From: a virus
Virus record (IMG/VR): IMGVR_UViG_3300032214_001462
Coordinates: 16,663-80,662 of that record
Strand: one strand, 5' to 3'
Length of the DNA stretch: 64,000 nucleotides
The position numbers and the translations under genes are program-made. The notes under the pieces were generated by a model. That model was given only the letters and a program-made list of their open reading frames with translations, did no database searches and was not told the DNA's origin. Within the stretch, counting starts at the first letter, position 1. Every line of letters begins with the position of its first letter. Positions 5,661 to 13,992 of the stretch are shown piece after piece.

Positions 5661-7358
5661 ATGGCGCTAGCACCTGCTGATTTTTACGCCTACAGCCAGG
5701 CCACTGGTACGCCATACCCAGAAGATCCGGAAGAACGTGCAGCTCTAGCCCCACAGGTCGCTGCTTTCCGCCGTAGTCAGCTTCAGCCTGCCCAGGAGCA
5801 GTCCAACCTTCCAGGCATTCTTGGCGCCGCAGCCCTTGGCTTAGGTGCCTTAGCCGGTGGTGCAGTACTTGCTAGACGTTTCGCCGGAAAGAAACCTACT
5901 TCTACTGTTGGGCTGACAGCTGAAGGAGCACAGAACGTACAAAATATTGGAACAATGGCACGGCAAGCAGCAAATGAAGCTGCTGTAATCCAAGCTCGCG
6001 CAGAACGTCCACAAGGAATTCAACAAGTTGACCTGTCTGCTGTCAATAAACTTTTAAATGACAAATCTTTGTTAGCTGCCGTTGAAGCACAAGAAGCTGT
6101 TGAGTCTTTAACGCCGCAACAACTATCTGAATTCCGTGGTGCTGAGTCACGTGCACGTAATGAATATCGTGGTGCAATCACCGCAATAGGTGATGAGATC
6201 ATTGCACAAGAAAGAGCAGCTGCAAAGATTCCTGTTGTCAACCAAACGTTAGGTGCATTGGAATCTGGTGAAGACCAGGTGACTGGTCGTATCTTGCGTG
6301 GTGTACAGAGAAATGAAGATCTTGATTCTTCCGTTGTTAACGCAGTTGCTAAACAAACTGGTAATGCAGAAGTTGCAGCATCTTTAACACCTGATGGTGT
6401 ACCTAAAGATCAGCTGGAACTTAATCAACCCTACACAGCTCAAGAACTTGTTGAGGTAGCAAAGCAAGAAATGCTTTCGCGTCGCCAGTCTTTAGAGCAA
6501 GCTGGGATGCGTCCAGGAACCGTAAGGTTTGAAAGGGCACTCGCTCAGCCTTTCCGCACATCACAAAACGCTGTTGTCACTGGTACAGCACCCGTTGGTC
6601 TTGCCTTACCGGCAGGAGCAATTCGTCAGACCGTTGAATCAGTTGGTGCCGGTGAACCGTTAATTGAAAAGGCTGTTCTTAACATTGGCCCACAAGCAGT
6701 TTTAACATCTACAGCGGCAGGCACCGCAATCCGTGGTGCATCACCCAGCTATTACGAGGCGCTTCCCAAACAAGAGCTTCGTCAGCTTTACGGAGCGGCT
6801 GATCCCTTGGTGCCAGGTGCACCTGATGAATTAGTGCCAGATCTTCCTGCTTCCTTGCGCATCCGCGGAGGTGTCGCACCAGATGTGGAGCCAGAACTTC
6901 TTTCCAAACAAGAAATTCAATATAGTGTTTTAGATAGGCCCCAAGTTGCTGGCCCTGCGGGTGGCTCTGCAGGCATCGGCATTTACGGTATCGAACCAGG
7001 CTTCGTACCCGGAGCAGTTACAAAATCAACTGGCGAGTACAGTGAAGCGTCTTCTCGTAAGCCAAGCTATGTTCCAGGTTGGCTGCAACGCAAAGCAGGA
7101 CGTACCGGTTTTGAGAATCTAAATACTGCACAGCTTGCGACCGCTGCCGAGAACGCAAAGGCACCTAAGATTCAAGCTGCGTTAGAGAACGAACTAGGCA
7201 AAAGAAAAGCCGCTCAAGAGAGTATAGAATTATCAGAAGAAATGCGTCGAACTAGAATGGAAAGACCAGATGCACAAAATTTCTTGGCAGAAAAAATGCA
7301 GCAATTAGGCATTTCTGCCATTGGTGAGTATTCACCCTTACCTCGCCGCTATCGTTGA
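5661..7358 (+). CDS. Virion-type protein with glycine-zipper membrane segment
   Basis: A 565-residue protein. Residues about 48-74 form a glycine/alanine-rich hydrophobic segment (LGAAALGLGALAGGAVLAR) of the glycine-zipper type. The rest is Ala-, Gln- and Glu-rich, with likely coiled-coil stretches (residues 85-190), and ends with a conserved-looking charged helix. No family recognised. It opens the rightward structural block, and four later proteins (8189, 8757, 9723, 20312) share the Gly/Ala hydrophobic pattern. Proteins of this type are often internal virion proteins injected with the DNA; that role is inference. Confidence 0.6.
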   Translation: MALAPADFYAYSQATGTPYPEDPEERAALAPQVAAFRRSQLQPAQEQSNLPGILGAAALGLGALAGGAVLARRFAGKKPTSTVGLTAEGAQNVQNIGTMARQAANEAAVIQARAERPQGIQQVDLSAVNKLLNDKSLLAAVEAQEAVESLTPQQLSEFRGAESRARNEYRGAITAIGDEIIAQERAAAKIPVVNQTLGALESGEDQVTGRILRGVQRNEDLDSSVVNAVAKQTGNAEVAASLTPDGVPKDQLELNQPYTAQELVEVAKQEMLSRRQSLEQAGMRPGTVRFERALAQPFRTSQNAVVTGTAPVGLALPAGAIRQTVESVGAGEPLIEKAVLNIGPQAVLTSTAAGTAIRGASPSYYEALPKQELRQLYGAADPLVPGAPDELVPDLPASLRIRGGVAPDVEPELLSKQEIQYSVLDRPQVAGPAGGSAGIGIYGIEPGFVPGAVTKSTGEYSEASSRKPSYVPGWLQRKAGRTGFENLNTAQLATAAENAKAPKIQAALENELGKRKAAQESIELSEEMRRTRMERPDAQNFLAEKMQQLGISAIGEYSPLPRRYR

Positions 7359-7360
7359 TC

Positions 7361-7585
7361 ATGGCTGAAGAAAAGAAAGACAAAAAATGGATTCAAGGCA
7401 TGGAGATGAAGGAAGGCGCCTTTACACGTAAGGCAAAACGTAAGGGCATTACCTCTGCTCAGCTTCAGCAGAACGTTCTTGCAAATCCTGACAATTATGA
7501 TGAAAAAACAGTAAAGCAAGCGCAGCTGCGTAAAACTCTTGTAGGGTTAAAAAAGGATAAAGACAAAAAGAAAGCTGAAAGCTGA
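7361..7585 (+). CDS. Small basic protein of the 'KWIQ..GAFTRKAKR' type
   Basis: A 74-residue lysine-rich protein. The stretch KWIQGMEMKEGAFTRKAKRK resembles a small basic protein seen in many large phages (pattern W-I-Q-x5-G-A-[LF]-x-x-K-A-[KR]), whose function is unknown; DNA binding or capsid filling is a guess. It starts two bases after the previous stop and overlaps the next ATG (TGATG), so it belongs to the same operon. Confidence 0.6.
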   Translation: MAEEKKDKKWIQGMEMKEGAFTRKAKRKGITSAQLQQNVLANPDNYDEKTVKQAQLRKTLVGLKKDKDKKKAES

Positions 7586-8151
7586 TGGCAAAAGATTATC
7601 GTCTTGACCTTGGCCGTTATATCGATTACACAGCCGATATCTTTGCCAAAAAAAAGAAACTTAATTTTGATGACTTATTTTCATCAAAGCCATCTTCTGG
7701 CACATCTCCATGGATGCCAAGTCGTTTTGAAGGAAATGACCTGGTACGTAAACTGCAGACTCGTAAATTACAGCTAAACCCAGGTCTTAACTTTGTTGGC
7801 GAACAGCCTGAGGAGTATGAAGTATTTGCTGGGCTTGGGCGCTTCAAGCGCCAAGAGGATTACGACTTTCAAACAGGTAGGCCAAATACAAAACTTCGTC
7901 CAGAAGAACAACCTGGCTACACACCTTTGTGGAAAGAAGCTTACGAATTAAGTCCTACCCTAAATCCAGGTCAACGCATTTCCAATCCAATGCCACGTGC
8001 CACAAACCCAGATCCCAAGGGATACTTGATGTCTATGGCTGAAAGAAAAGTGGAGAATGAAATGGAAGGAAATATGTCAGTTGCCCAATTGTTGGAAGAC
8101 AAGAAAACTTCTGACAAAGATAAAGATAAAAAAACAGAAGAGGCTAAATAA
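7585..8151 (+). CDS. Unknown virion-region protein
   Basis: A 188-residue protein with a polar, Pro- and Arg-rich middle (MPSRFEGNDLVRKLQTRKLQ, NPGQRISNPMPRATNPDPKG) and a highly charged C-terminus (Lys/Asp/Glu run at about residues 168-188). No family recognised. It is coupled to the upstream gene by TGATG. Confidence 0.5.
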   Translation: MAKDYRLDLGRYIDYTADIFAKKKKLNFDDLFSSKPSSGTSPWMPSRFEGNDLVRKLQTRKLQLNPGLNFVGEQPEEYEVFAGLGRFKRQEDYDFQTGRPNTKLRPEEQPGYTPLWKEAYELSPTLNPGQRISNPMPRATNPDPKGYLMSMAERKVENEMEGNMSVAQLLEDKKTSDKDKDKKTEEAK

Positions 8152-8188
8152 AAAAAGCTTAGCGTTTATAATAAAAAGAAAAGATACC

Positions 8189-8755
8189 ATGGCAATCGGC
8201 GGTGGTGCTTTCCAGGGCATCTTAAATTTAATCAAAAAAAATCCTGATGTCATTAAAGAAGCAGGGATGAGCGCTGCTTTGACGACAGGCATTGGTGCGT
8301 TGACTGGAGATATTCCTGGGGCATTGAAATATGGTCTTGCCGACTTTGCTCTTTCTTATCCAGCAACACTTGCTGTTAGAGGTTTACGCCCAAAACCAGC
8401 TACGCGTGTAATGGATGTTAATACAGGAAAGATAGTTGAAAAACCTGGTAGAAGCTCTTTAGAAGTACCTGCGAATATTGGTGCATCCGTCTTATCTGGC
8501 ATTGCGGTTTCTTCTTTAGATTCACCTGCCGTCATGGGGCAACAGCAACAGATGGCGCAACAGATTGAACAACGTTCAATGATGAATCAACTCCCTTTAC
8601 CGGAACAAAATTTATCGCCAGGAACACAGTTTCAAATGACTGGACTTCCTCCTATTGATGGCTTTCAAAACTTATTAAATAAAAGAAATAATTGGACGCA
8701 ATACCTAAGCCCGCAAGATCAAGCTTTAATTCAACAAACTTTAGGAGCGCAATAA
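8189..8755 (+). CDS. Gly/Ala-rich hydrophobic virion-type protein
   Basis: A 188-residue protein. The start at 8189 is preceded by TATAAT at 8167-8172, 16 bases upstream, and gives the sequence MAIGGGAFQGILNLIKK. Residues 25-70 contain hydrophobic glycine-rich segments (AGMSAALTTGIGALTGD; LADFALSYPATLAV); a second lies at about 103-118. The C-terminus is Gln/Pro-rich. No family recognised; an internal or ejected virion protein is a reasonable guess from position. Confidence 0.5.
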   Translation: MAIGGGAFQGILNLIKKNPDVIKEAGMSAALTTGIGALTGDIPGALKYGLADFALSYPATLAVRGLRPKPATRVMDVNTGKIVEKPGRSSLEVPANIGASVLSGIAVSSLDSPAVMGQQQQMAQQIEQRSMMNQLPLPEQNLSPGTQFQMTGLPPIDGFQNLLNKRNNWTQYLSPQDQALIQQTLGAQ

Positions 8756-8756
8756 A

Positions 8757-9692
8757 ATGGCATTCCAAGATCTTTTAAATAAAGTAAGTAATGTCAAGGA
8801 AAAACTTGCAAGTGGTGCAAGAGCTAGTGCAGAGGCAAGCAAACGCGCTTCTGGCGTCGAATATTATCCAACTGCTTTAAATCTAAAAGGACGTTATTCA
8901 GAAGAACTTCGTTCACTTGGTGTTTCTTTTAAAGAAACCCCTGTAGAAGCGTTAGGTGCTCTTGGCACGCGTATCATGACTGATGTAACCAATGATGGAA
9001 CGCGTGGCATCTACTGGCGCTACAACAGCCCACTTGCAATGCTTGAAACAGGTATACAAAAAGCAATTGGTAAAGAAGCATACAAAGAATTAGGTCCAGC
9101 AAAAACTGGATTGATCGGTGCCGCAATCAGCATCCCAGTAACAGCTGCCGCTGGTGCATACAACATTCTTAATCCACAAGAGCAATTCAGGCCAAAAGGC
9201 TTTGCACAAAGTTATGCAGAGGAAGGTTCAGAAGATCGCAGGGAAACATCTCAACCTGGTCCAGAGTTATTTGAACGCTTTTTCTTAGGTAGGACTGGAA
9301 GACCTCTTAATTACGAAACAGCAAAACAAGATATTCCTTCTTTGACGCCAGAACGCTATGGCAATTATTTAAGAGATTATTATCAAGACAAAGGATTCCT
9401 GGGAATTGTAAAAGGAACAACTGAAAACTTAGAGGGCGTGCCAGAAGTCCGCGTTCTTGGCTATCCGGTTACAATTCCTGCTGTTACCGCAGCAGCGGGT
9501 GGTATCGCTGGCGCAGCAACCGCAATACGTACAGCACCAACTGTTAAAAATTCTTTCAGGCGCGGATTAGCCGGCGCTGCGCTGGGATCTGGAGCGGGTG
9601 TGATTGTTGGTAACTTAGCAAACGCTGTACTTGCATCGAAAGCTACAGAGCAAACATTGCCAACTTCAGCTCAATATGAAATGCTGCAATGA
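8757..9692 (+). CDS. Virion-type protein with hydrophobic segments
   Basis: A 311-residue protein starting two bases after the upstream stop. It has an Ala-rich N-terminal helix, a hydrophobic segment at about 120-137 (GLIGAAISIPVTAAAGAYN), and two glycine-rich segments near 240-255 and 275-290 (VTAAAGGIAGAATAIR; GLAGAALGSGAGVIVGNL). The pattern is shared with the neighbours, but no family is recognised. Membrane insertion during DNA entry is a possible role. Confidence 0.5.
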   Translation: MAFQDLLNKVSNVKEKLASGARASAEASKRASGVEYYPTALNLKGRYSEELRSLGVSFKETPVEALGALGTRIMTDVTNDGTRGIYWRYNSPLAMLETGIQKAIGKEAYKELGPAKTGLIGAAISIPVTAAAGAYNILNPQEQFRPKGFAQSYAEEGSEDRRETSQPGPELFERFFLGRTGRPLNYETAKQDIPSLTPERYGNYLRDYYQDKGFLGIVKGTTENLEGVPEVRVLGYPVTIPAVTAAAGGIAGAATAIRTAPTVKNSFRRGLAGAALGSGAGVIVGNLANAVLASKATEQTLPTSAQYEMLQ

Positions 9693-9722
9693 TAGAATTT
9701 ATTTAAATAAGGTTATTTATAA

Positions 9723-10634
9723 ATGCAACCTCCTATTCCTGGACTTGAATCTTATTTATCTTCCGGCGCTGGTGGCGGTATGTCCGGAGGAGCAGGCAAT
9801 TACGACCCCAGGATTAGGGAGTTACTTGCCAAAGGCGTAGATCCACGTGTCATTCGTACGCTTGGCACTGAAAATGCAGGACGAACCGTCCAAGGTGCAA
9901 AGGGCACACAAGAGTTTCTTGGTAATTTTGTAAGTGGTTTAGGCGCCCTTCCTGTTGGCCGCTTATCGCTTGTTGGCGGCCTTGTTGGTCCTGCAATGAC
10001 TGCTGTAGAAGAAGCACAGGCTGGACGTCCAACCGGCGCCGTAGGTGCATTAGGCGGCGGTGCCCTTGGCGCAGCTGGCGGCTTAGCTTTGGGACGAGTT
10101 GCCTTAGGTGGTCTTGCAAAAACAGGCGGTTTACCCGGACTTATTGGTAAAGTTGGTCAGGCAGCACTTCCTGCTATCGGTGGCCTTTTAGGCGCTCCTG
10201 TTGGCGCACAGGCAGCTGAATCTTTCCGTCAGAAAGCAACAGGTGAGCCCACAAAAGGAAAAGAAGGTGAGTTCAGTACTCAACTTGCCATGGCAGGGCA
10301 GATCAATGAGCTTGGCGCTACACAATACCGTGATCAGCTTGGCACCTACACAGGAGCAGTGCGTGATCTCCAACGTGATATTTCCAACCAACAGTTTTTA
10401 GATCTCCAGCGCAATATTCCTCTTATCGAGAAGATGAAGAATAATGAGCTGATTCGTCAGCAAGCTCTTCTCAATACCCAAGGTCAGCTGCAAAGCCAGC
10501 TTGGTGTTCTTGCAACAGCAGGTGCCCTGGCCCAAGGTGCACAGGCTGAAACAGGCGCAACGCTGCGTTCTGCTTTAACCTCTGCTCCTTACGCTGGCTC
10601 CGTACTTCAGGCTCCCCAAATTCGCTTCGGGTGA
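9723..10634 (+). CDS. Glycine-zipper virion-type protein
   Basis: A 303-residue protein with a long Gly/Ala-rich hydrophobic core (about residues 80-165: TGAVGALGGGALGAAGGLAL and similar), followed by a Gln-rich helical half that could form a coiled coil (residues 190-260). No family recognised. The same overall design (Gly-zipper block plus coiled coil) as the other proteins of this cluster suggests a related job in the virion. Confidence 0.5.
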   Translation: MQPPIPGLESYLSSGAGGGMSGGAGNYDPRIRELLAKGVDPRVIRTLGTENAGRTVQGAKGTQEFLGNFVSGLGALPVGRLSLVGGLVGPAMTAVEEAQAGRPTGAVGALGGGALGAAGGLALGRVALGGLAKTGGLPGLIGKVGQAALPAIGGLLGAPVGAQAAESFRQKATGEPTKGKEGEFSTQLAMAGQINELGATQYRDQLGTYTGAVRDLQRDISNQQFLDLQRNIPLIEKMKNNELIRQQALLNTQGQLQSQLGVLATAGALAQGAQAETGATLRSALTSAPYAGSVLQAPQIRFG

Positions 10635-10639
10635 TAGCA

Positions 10640-11122
10640 ATGCAAAAGTATAATTTTCCGAATTATTCGGCAGCAGCATTTAAGGGCGGCCCAGTCATGG
10701 GTACCACTCAGCCCATGCAGGCAATGCAGCCAGTACCCCTTGCTGGAAGGTACGGGGAAGTGATGCCAGAAAAGACTAAATCCCAAGAAGTAAAAGAACA
10801 GCTTTCAGAGCTTGGTATTGATACTTCCACTCCAATCGGCAGCGCATTAGCTGTCAATCTTTTCCAACGTGCCCAAGAAAACGATATTGGAAAAGTTAAA
10901 GAGCAAGGCGAGTACTTTAAAGGTTTAATGAATGAGATGGCAGATGCCGCTCAAAAACGTGCGATGGAAGCAAATGTTTTTGCTGGCATCATCAACCTAC
11001 CTAACCAATTCTCTCGTGCAATGGCAGAGAAATATAGGTACTTCCCTGAGACAATGGAAGTGGTAGCGCAAGGCATCCGTCCAGGTACCTCGTTTGCTAA
11101 CCGCCAATACATCAATCTTTAA
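10640..11122 (+). CDS. Unknown virion-region protein
   Basis: A 160-residue protein starting MQKYNFPNYSAAAFKGG, with a Met/Pro/Gln-rich N-terminus and a helical C-terminal half (LGIDTSTPIGSALAVNLFQR; NEMADAAQKRAMEANVFAG). An earlier in-frame GTG overlaps the previous stop, and the ATG is preferred. No family recognised. Confidence 0.5.
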   Translation: MQKYNFPNYSAAAFKGGPVMGTTQPMQAMQPVPLAGRYGEVMPEKTKSQEVKEQLSELGIDTSTPIGSALAVNLFQRAQENDIGKVKEQGEYFKGLMNEMADAAQKRAMEANVFAGIINLPNQFSRAMAEKYRYFPETMEVVAQGIRPGTSFANRQYINL

Positions 11123-11134
11123 TAGGTAAACGTC

Positions 11135-11536
11135 ATGTCTTTATTTGGCTTTGATCTTGCTTCTCAAGGAATTAATCTTGCACCTGGTGCAGCAGGCGCA
11201 TTATCTGGCGGTGGAAGCGGCGGTTTTGGCAGCTTCTTTAGCGGTGGTAACGGCCTTGGCTTTTTAACTGCTGCTAATTCGGCATTATCTGGTTTAGCGC
11301 AAGCGAATGCAAACCAATCTGCCGAAAACCAACTTGCTGCTGCAAATGCAGTATTTGATGCAAACTTTGGTAAGGATATATTCTCTTCTAACTTAGATTA
11401 CTTCCGGCAAAAGGAAGCTCCTGCCTGGGCCGCCAAGTTTGCGGTGAATGATCCTTTCTATCGTCAGCAACGTACGATGCAAGGTCTTCCTGAACTTGCG
11501 GGACGTTATGGCCGTTTCGGCGCATTTGTATCGTAA
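11135..11536 (+). CDS. Gly-rich small virion-type protein
   Basis: A 133-residue protein. The first third is glycine/serine-rich (GGGSGGFGSFFSGGNGLGF). It then has an Asn/Ala-rich helix (residues 48-75) and a polar tail with a conserved-looking DPFYRQQRTMQGLPELAGRY. The LAGRYG segment also occurs in the upstream protein at 10640 (PLAGRYGEV), a small hint of shared partners. No family recognised. Confidence 0.5.
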   Translation: MSLFGFDLASQGINLAPGAAGALSGGGSGGFGSFFSGGNGLGFLTAANSALSGLAQANANQSAENQLAAANAVFDANFGKDIFSSNLDYFRQKEAPAWAAKFAVNDPFYRQQRTMQGLPELAGRYGRFGAFVS

Positions 11537-11585
11537 GTTCTCTTCCGCTAAAATAAAAAACAAGAGCAATAATAGGTCGTTTTAG

Positions 11586-12215
11586 ATGGCATTTCCTTTA
11601 GCTGCTGTTGCGGGAGGCCTTGCAACTAGCCTTGGTGGATCCCTGGCAGGATCTCTTTTTGGTGGCGGTGGGACAGAGTTCCAGCCGTCTGAAACGATGC
11701 AAGCCCTAAGTGATTACGGCTTGGGACAACTTAAGGCAAGTAAAGCGCAGAAAAAGAGCCTTAAATCTCAATTTAGAAATCTAATTGAAGAAGGTAATAG
11801 AGGTGGCGCAGAAGCATTTCTATCTTCTTATAGGGATCGCTTTGCTAATCCAAAGTTTATTGATAAAGCATTAGGAAAAAGCTATAAGCAAGATGTTAAT
11901 TACGACACCAGCCAATTCTTTAATGTGGCTGATCGTGTGTTTAATCAAGCAGGCGTAGGCTTCTCTGGTGAAGACTATCAAAACTTTGCAGAACAAGCAA
12001 AGGCCTTTGGTATCCGCAGCCCCCAAGCTTTCCAAGACATGTTAAAGCAAGACTTGATTGCTTCCGGTAAGATCATGACTCCGGAGCAAGAAAGGCTTTC
12101 TTATATGTTTGGCATGCCATCTCGTGATGCATCAGGCATGATTACAAACATGTACAAGCCGTTGCGTCGTATTGATGGCAACGCAATTGCACAAGGCGTA
12201 CCCGGCACCTTTTAA
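11586..12215 (+). CDS. Unknown virion-region protein
   Basis: A 209-residue protein with a hydrophobic, glycine-rich N-terminal segment (LAAVAGGLATSLGGSLAGSL, residues 4-25) that may insert in membrane, followed by a soluble helical part. TAAAAT-type promoter hexamer TAAAAT lies at 11549-11554. No family recognised. Confidence 0.5.
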   Translation: MAFPLAAVAGGLATSLGGSLAGSLFGGGGTEFQPSETMQALSDYGLGQLKASKAQKKSLKSQFRNLIEEGNRGGAEAFLSSYRDRFANPKFIDKALGKSYKQDVNYDTSQFFNVADRVFNQAGVGFSGEDYQNFAEQAKAFGIRSPQAFQDMLKQDLIASGKIMTPEQERLSYMFGMPSRDASGMITNMYKPLRRIDGNAIAQGVPGTF

Positions 12216-12246
12216 TATTTAAATAGTATTTAATGAGAGCGTAAAA

Positions 12247-13302
12247 ATGGCTAAAGACAATAAGAAAAATAATCAAGCAGTTAATCCTTTGATTGCCTAC
12301 GCTCAGCAAATGGCTGGCGGCGGTGGCAATAAAGGAGGCGGTGGCGGTGGCGGCAATAAAGGCGGTGGCGGTGGCAATAAGAATAATGGTGGCGGTGGCA
12401 ATAAGAATAATGGTGGCGGTGGCGGTAACAAAGGAGGCGGTGGCGGCAATAAAGGCGGTGGCGGTGGCGGCAATAAAGGAGGTGGAGGAGGCAATAAAAA
12501 CAACGAACAGACAAAAGCAGAGTCACGAGAAAGAATCAAACAGAAAGCTGCAGCTGGTATCTCTTTAGCTCAGATTAAACAAAGTAAAGCAGGACAAAAC
12601 GTTAATCCTGGCAAAGTAAAGGAGCTTTTTAATGCGTTCACTACCATCGAAGGTGGTGGCGGTGGCGGTGGCGGTGGCGGTGGAGGAGGAAACAGAGGCG
12701 GCGGTGGCGGAAACAGAGGTGGTGGCGGCGGTCGCAATAATGGCGGTGGCGGCGGCGGTGGTGGCGGTGGTGGTACCCCTGTTGACACCTCAGGTGGTGG
12801 CGGCGCAACAGGTGGCGGTGGAGCTGCAGGAACTGATTTTGCGACCATCTTTGAAAACTTAAGTACAGCTCAAGAAAACCTTGCTAATATTCAAGGTGGC
12901 TTTAGTGTTCAAGCCGCACAGATTGGCGCTGATGCTACCGTTGCATCTGCTGGTTTAAGAGCTGATGCTGATAAAGAAGTAGCTAAAGCGTACGCTGATG
13001 CTCAGAAGTTTTCCGCTGACCGTGGCCTGGAAGGCACCAAATATGTTGCCGACCGTGAGTCTGAGTGGCGCCAAGCAGTCGCTAACATTGAAGTAAAAGG
13101 TCGCCTGGATCTCCAACCAATCATTAATGCGGGTATCCAACGAGTGGCCGAGATTGAAGGCGCTACTCAGCGTGATGTCGCTGATATCACTGGTAAATTC
13201 AACCTGGCATCTACAAAGGCTCGTACTGATGCGGATGAAAGAATCAGCAAGGTACAGCTTGCCGGTAACTTATATGGCCTGATTAATTCCGTATTTGGAT
13301 AA
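12247..13302 (+). CDS. Poly-glycine protein with C-terminal coiled coil
   Basis: A 351-residue protein. Residues about 24-86 are units of four to six Gly joined by NK or NKNN. Residues 137-180 hold a second tract of up to 13 consecutive Gly with NR linkers. The remaining C-terminal half (about 205-351) is a long Ala/Asp-rich helical region likely to form a coiled coil. The DNA is a run of GGTGGC-type repeats. A flexible glycine linker between assembly domains of a virion protein is plausible; no family recognised. Confidence 0.6.
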   Translation: MAKDNKKNNQAVNPLIAYAQQMAGGGGNKGGGGGGGNKGGGGGNKNNGGGGNKNNGGGGGNKGGGGGNKGGGGGGNKGGGGGNKNNEQTKAESRERIKQKAAAGISLAQIKQSKAGQNVNPGKVKELFNAFTTIEGGGGGGGGGGGGGNRGGGGGNRGGGGGRNNGGGGGGGGGGGTPVDTSGGGGATGGGGAAGTDFATIFENLSTAQENLANIQGGFSVQAAQIGADATVASAGLRADADKEVAKAYADAQKFSADRGLEGTKYVADRESEWRQAVANIEVKGRLDLQPIINAGIQRVAEIEGATQRDVADITGKFNLASTKARTDADERISKVQLAGNLYGLINSVFG

Positions 13303-13339
13303 TATTGTTTAAAATATAAGGAGACGGATTGATCTAACT

Positions 13340-13519
13340 ATGACTAGTAGCGTACCCACTGGCCAAAGCGGTGCTGATGACTTTTTTGACATCGATAAGT
13401 TTCAGCAGCTTCTCGATCGATTAGAAGGCTCTAAAGGCCGTCAGCGTCGTCAAGAAGGCCTTGAGGGCCGGCGTAATATCTTTACGCAGGGTCTCGCCAG
13501 CATGATGAGCAACTTCTGA
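13340..13519 (+). CDS. Small duplicated protein, copy 1
   Basis: A 59-residue protein starting MTSSVPTGQSGADDFFDIDK, followed by a basic helix (LEGSKGRQRRQEGLEGRR) and ending SMMSNF. Copy 2 (13540) is nearly identical and the N-terminus of copy 3 (13744) is related. A TAAAAT hexamer lies at 13310-13315. No family recognised. Tandem copies just before the terminase genes suggest a small virion or packaging accessory. Confidence 0.6.
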   Translation: MTSSVPTGQSGADDFFDIDKFQQLLDRLEGSKGRQRRQEGLEGRRNIFTQGLASMMSNF

Positions 13520-13539
13520 TCTTTTAAAAGGTTTTAACA

Positions 13540-13719
13540 ATGACTAGTAGCGTACCCGCCGGACAAAGCGGCGCAGATGACTTTTTTGATATCAACAAGT
13601 TCCAGCAGCTTCTTGATCGTCTCGAGGGATCAAAAGGTCGTCAGCGTCGTCAAGAAGGTCTTGAGAGCCGCCGTGACATTTTTGCTCAAGGCCTTTCAAG
13701 CATGATGAGCAACTTCTGA
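13540..13719 (+). CDS. Small duplicated protein, copy 2
   Basis: A 59-residue protein differing from copy 1 at only a few positions, also ending SMMSNF. The DNA is clearly related over the whole length with mostly third-position changes, which indicates that both copies are under selection as proteins. It is separated from copy 1 by 20 bases. Confidence 0.6.
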   Translation: MTSSVPAGQSGADDFFDINKFQQLLDRLEGSKGRQRRQEGLESRRDIFAQGLSSMMSNF

Positions 13720-13743
13720 TTTACTATTGGAGAATAAAAAGCC

Positions 13744-13992
13744 ATGACTAGCAGCGTACCTGCAGGTCAATCTGATCTAGACGATTATTTTGACCTAGAC
13801 AAATACAAACAAGCTGCTGAAGTGGCTTATAGTTTTTCCAAGAAAAAAATCGAAGATGCTGGAACCCAAGAACGTGAAACTATCGGCAAAGGGGCCCAAG
13901 AACAAAGGACCTCTGCCGAGCAAGCACAGCGGTTCCGAGATACAGACGAAGCAAGGGATTCAGCTCAGGCCCAACGAGCGTATCGATATTGA
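13744..13992 (+). CDS. Diverged third copy of the small duplicated protein
   Basis: An 82-residue protein that shares the start MTSSVPAGQS and the DDYFDLDKY segment with copies 1 and 2. It then continues into a different helical, Gln/Glu/Arg-rich C-terminus (QERTSAEQAQRFRDTDEARD). Its stop codon lies inside the next frame (13856-14482), and a +1 shift at the stop would fuse the two. See the separate finding. Confidence 0.55.
   Translation: MTSSVPAGQSDLDDYFDLDKYKQAAEVAYSFSKKKIEDAGTQERETIGKGAQEQRTSAEQAQRFRDTDEARDSAQAQRAYRY

Noticed and set aside
12281-12862. Several long frames in all phases over the poly-glycine gene (poly-Pro, Ala/Val and His/Cys versions)
   Set aside because: They are simple translations of the GGTGGC repeat in other phases and have no starts with ribosome sites.
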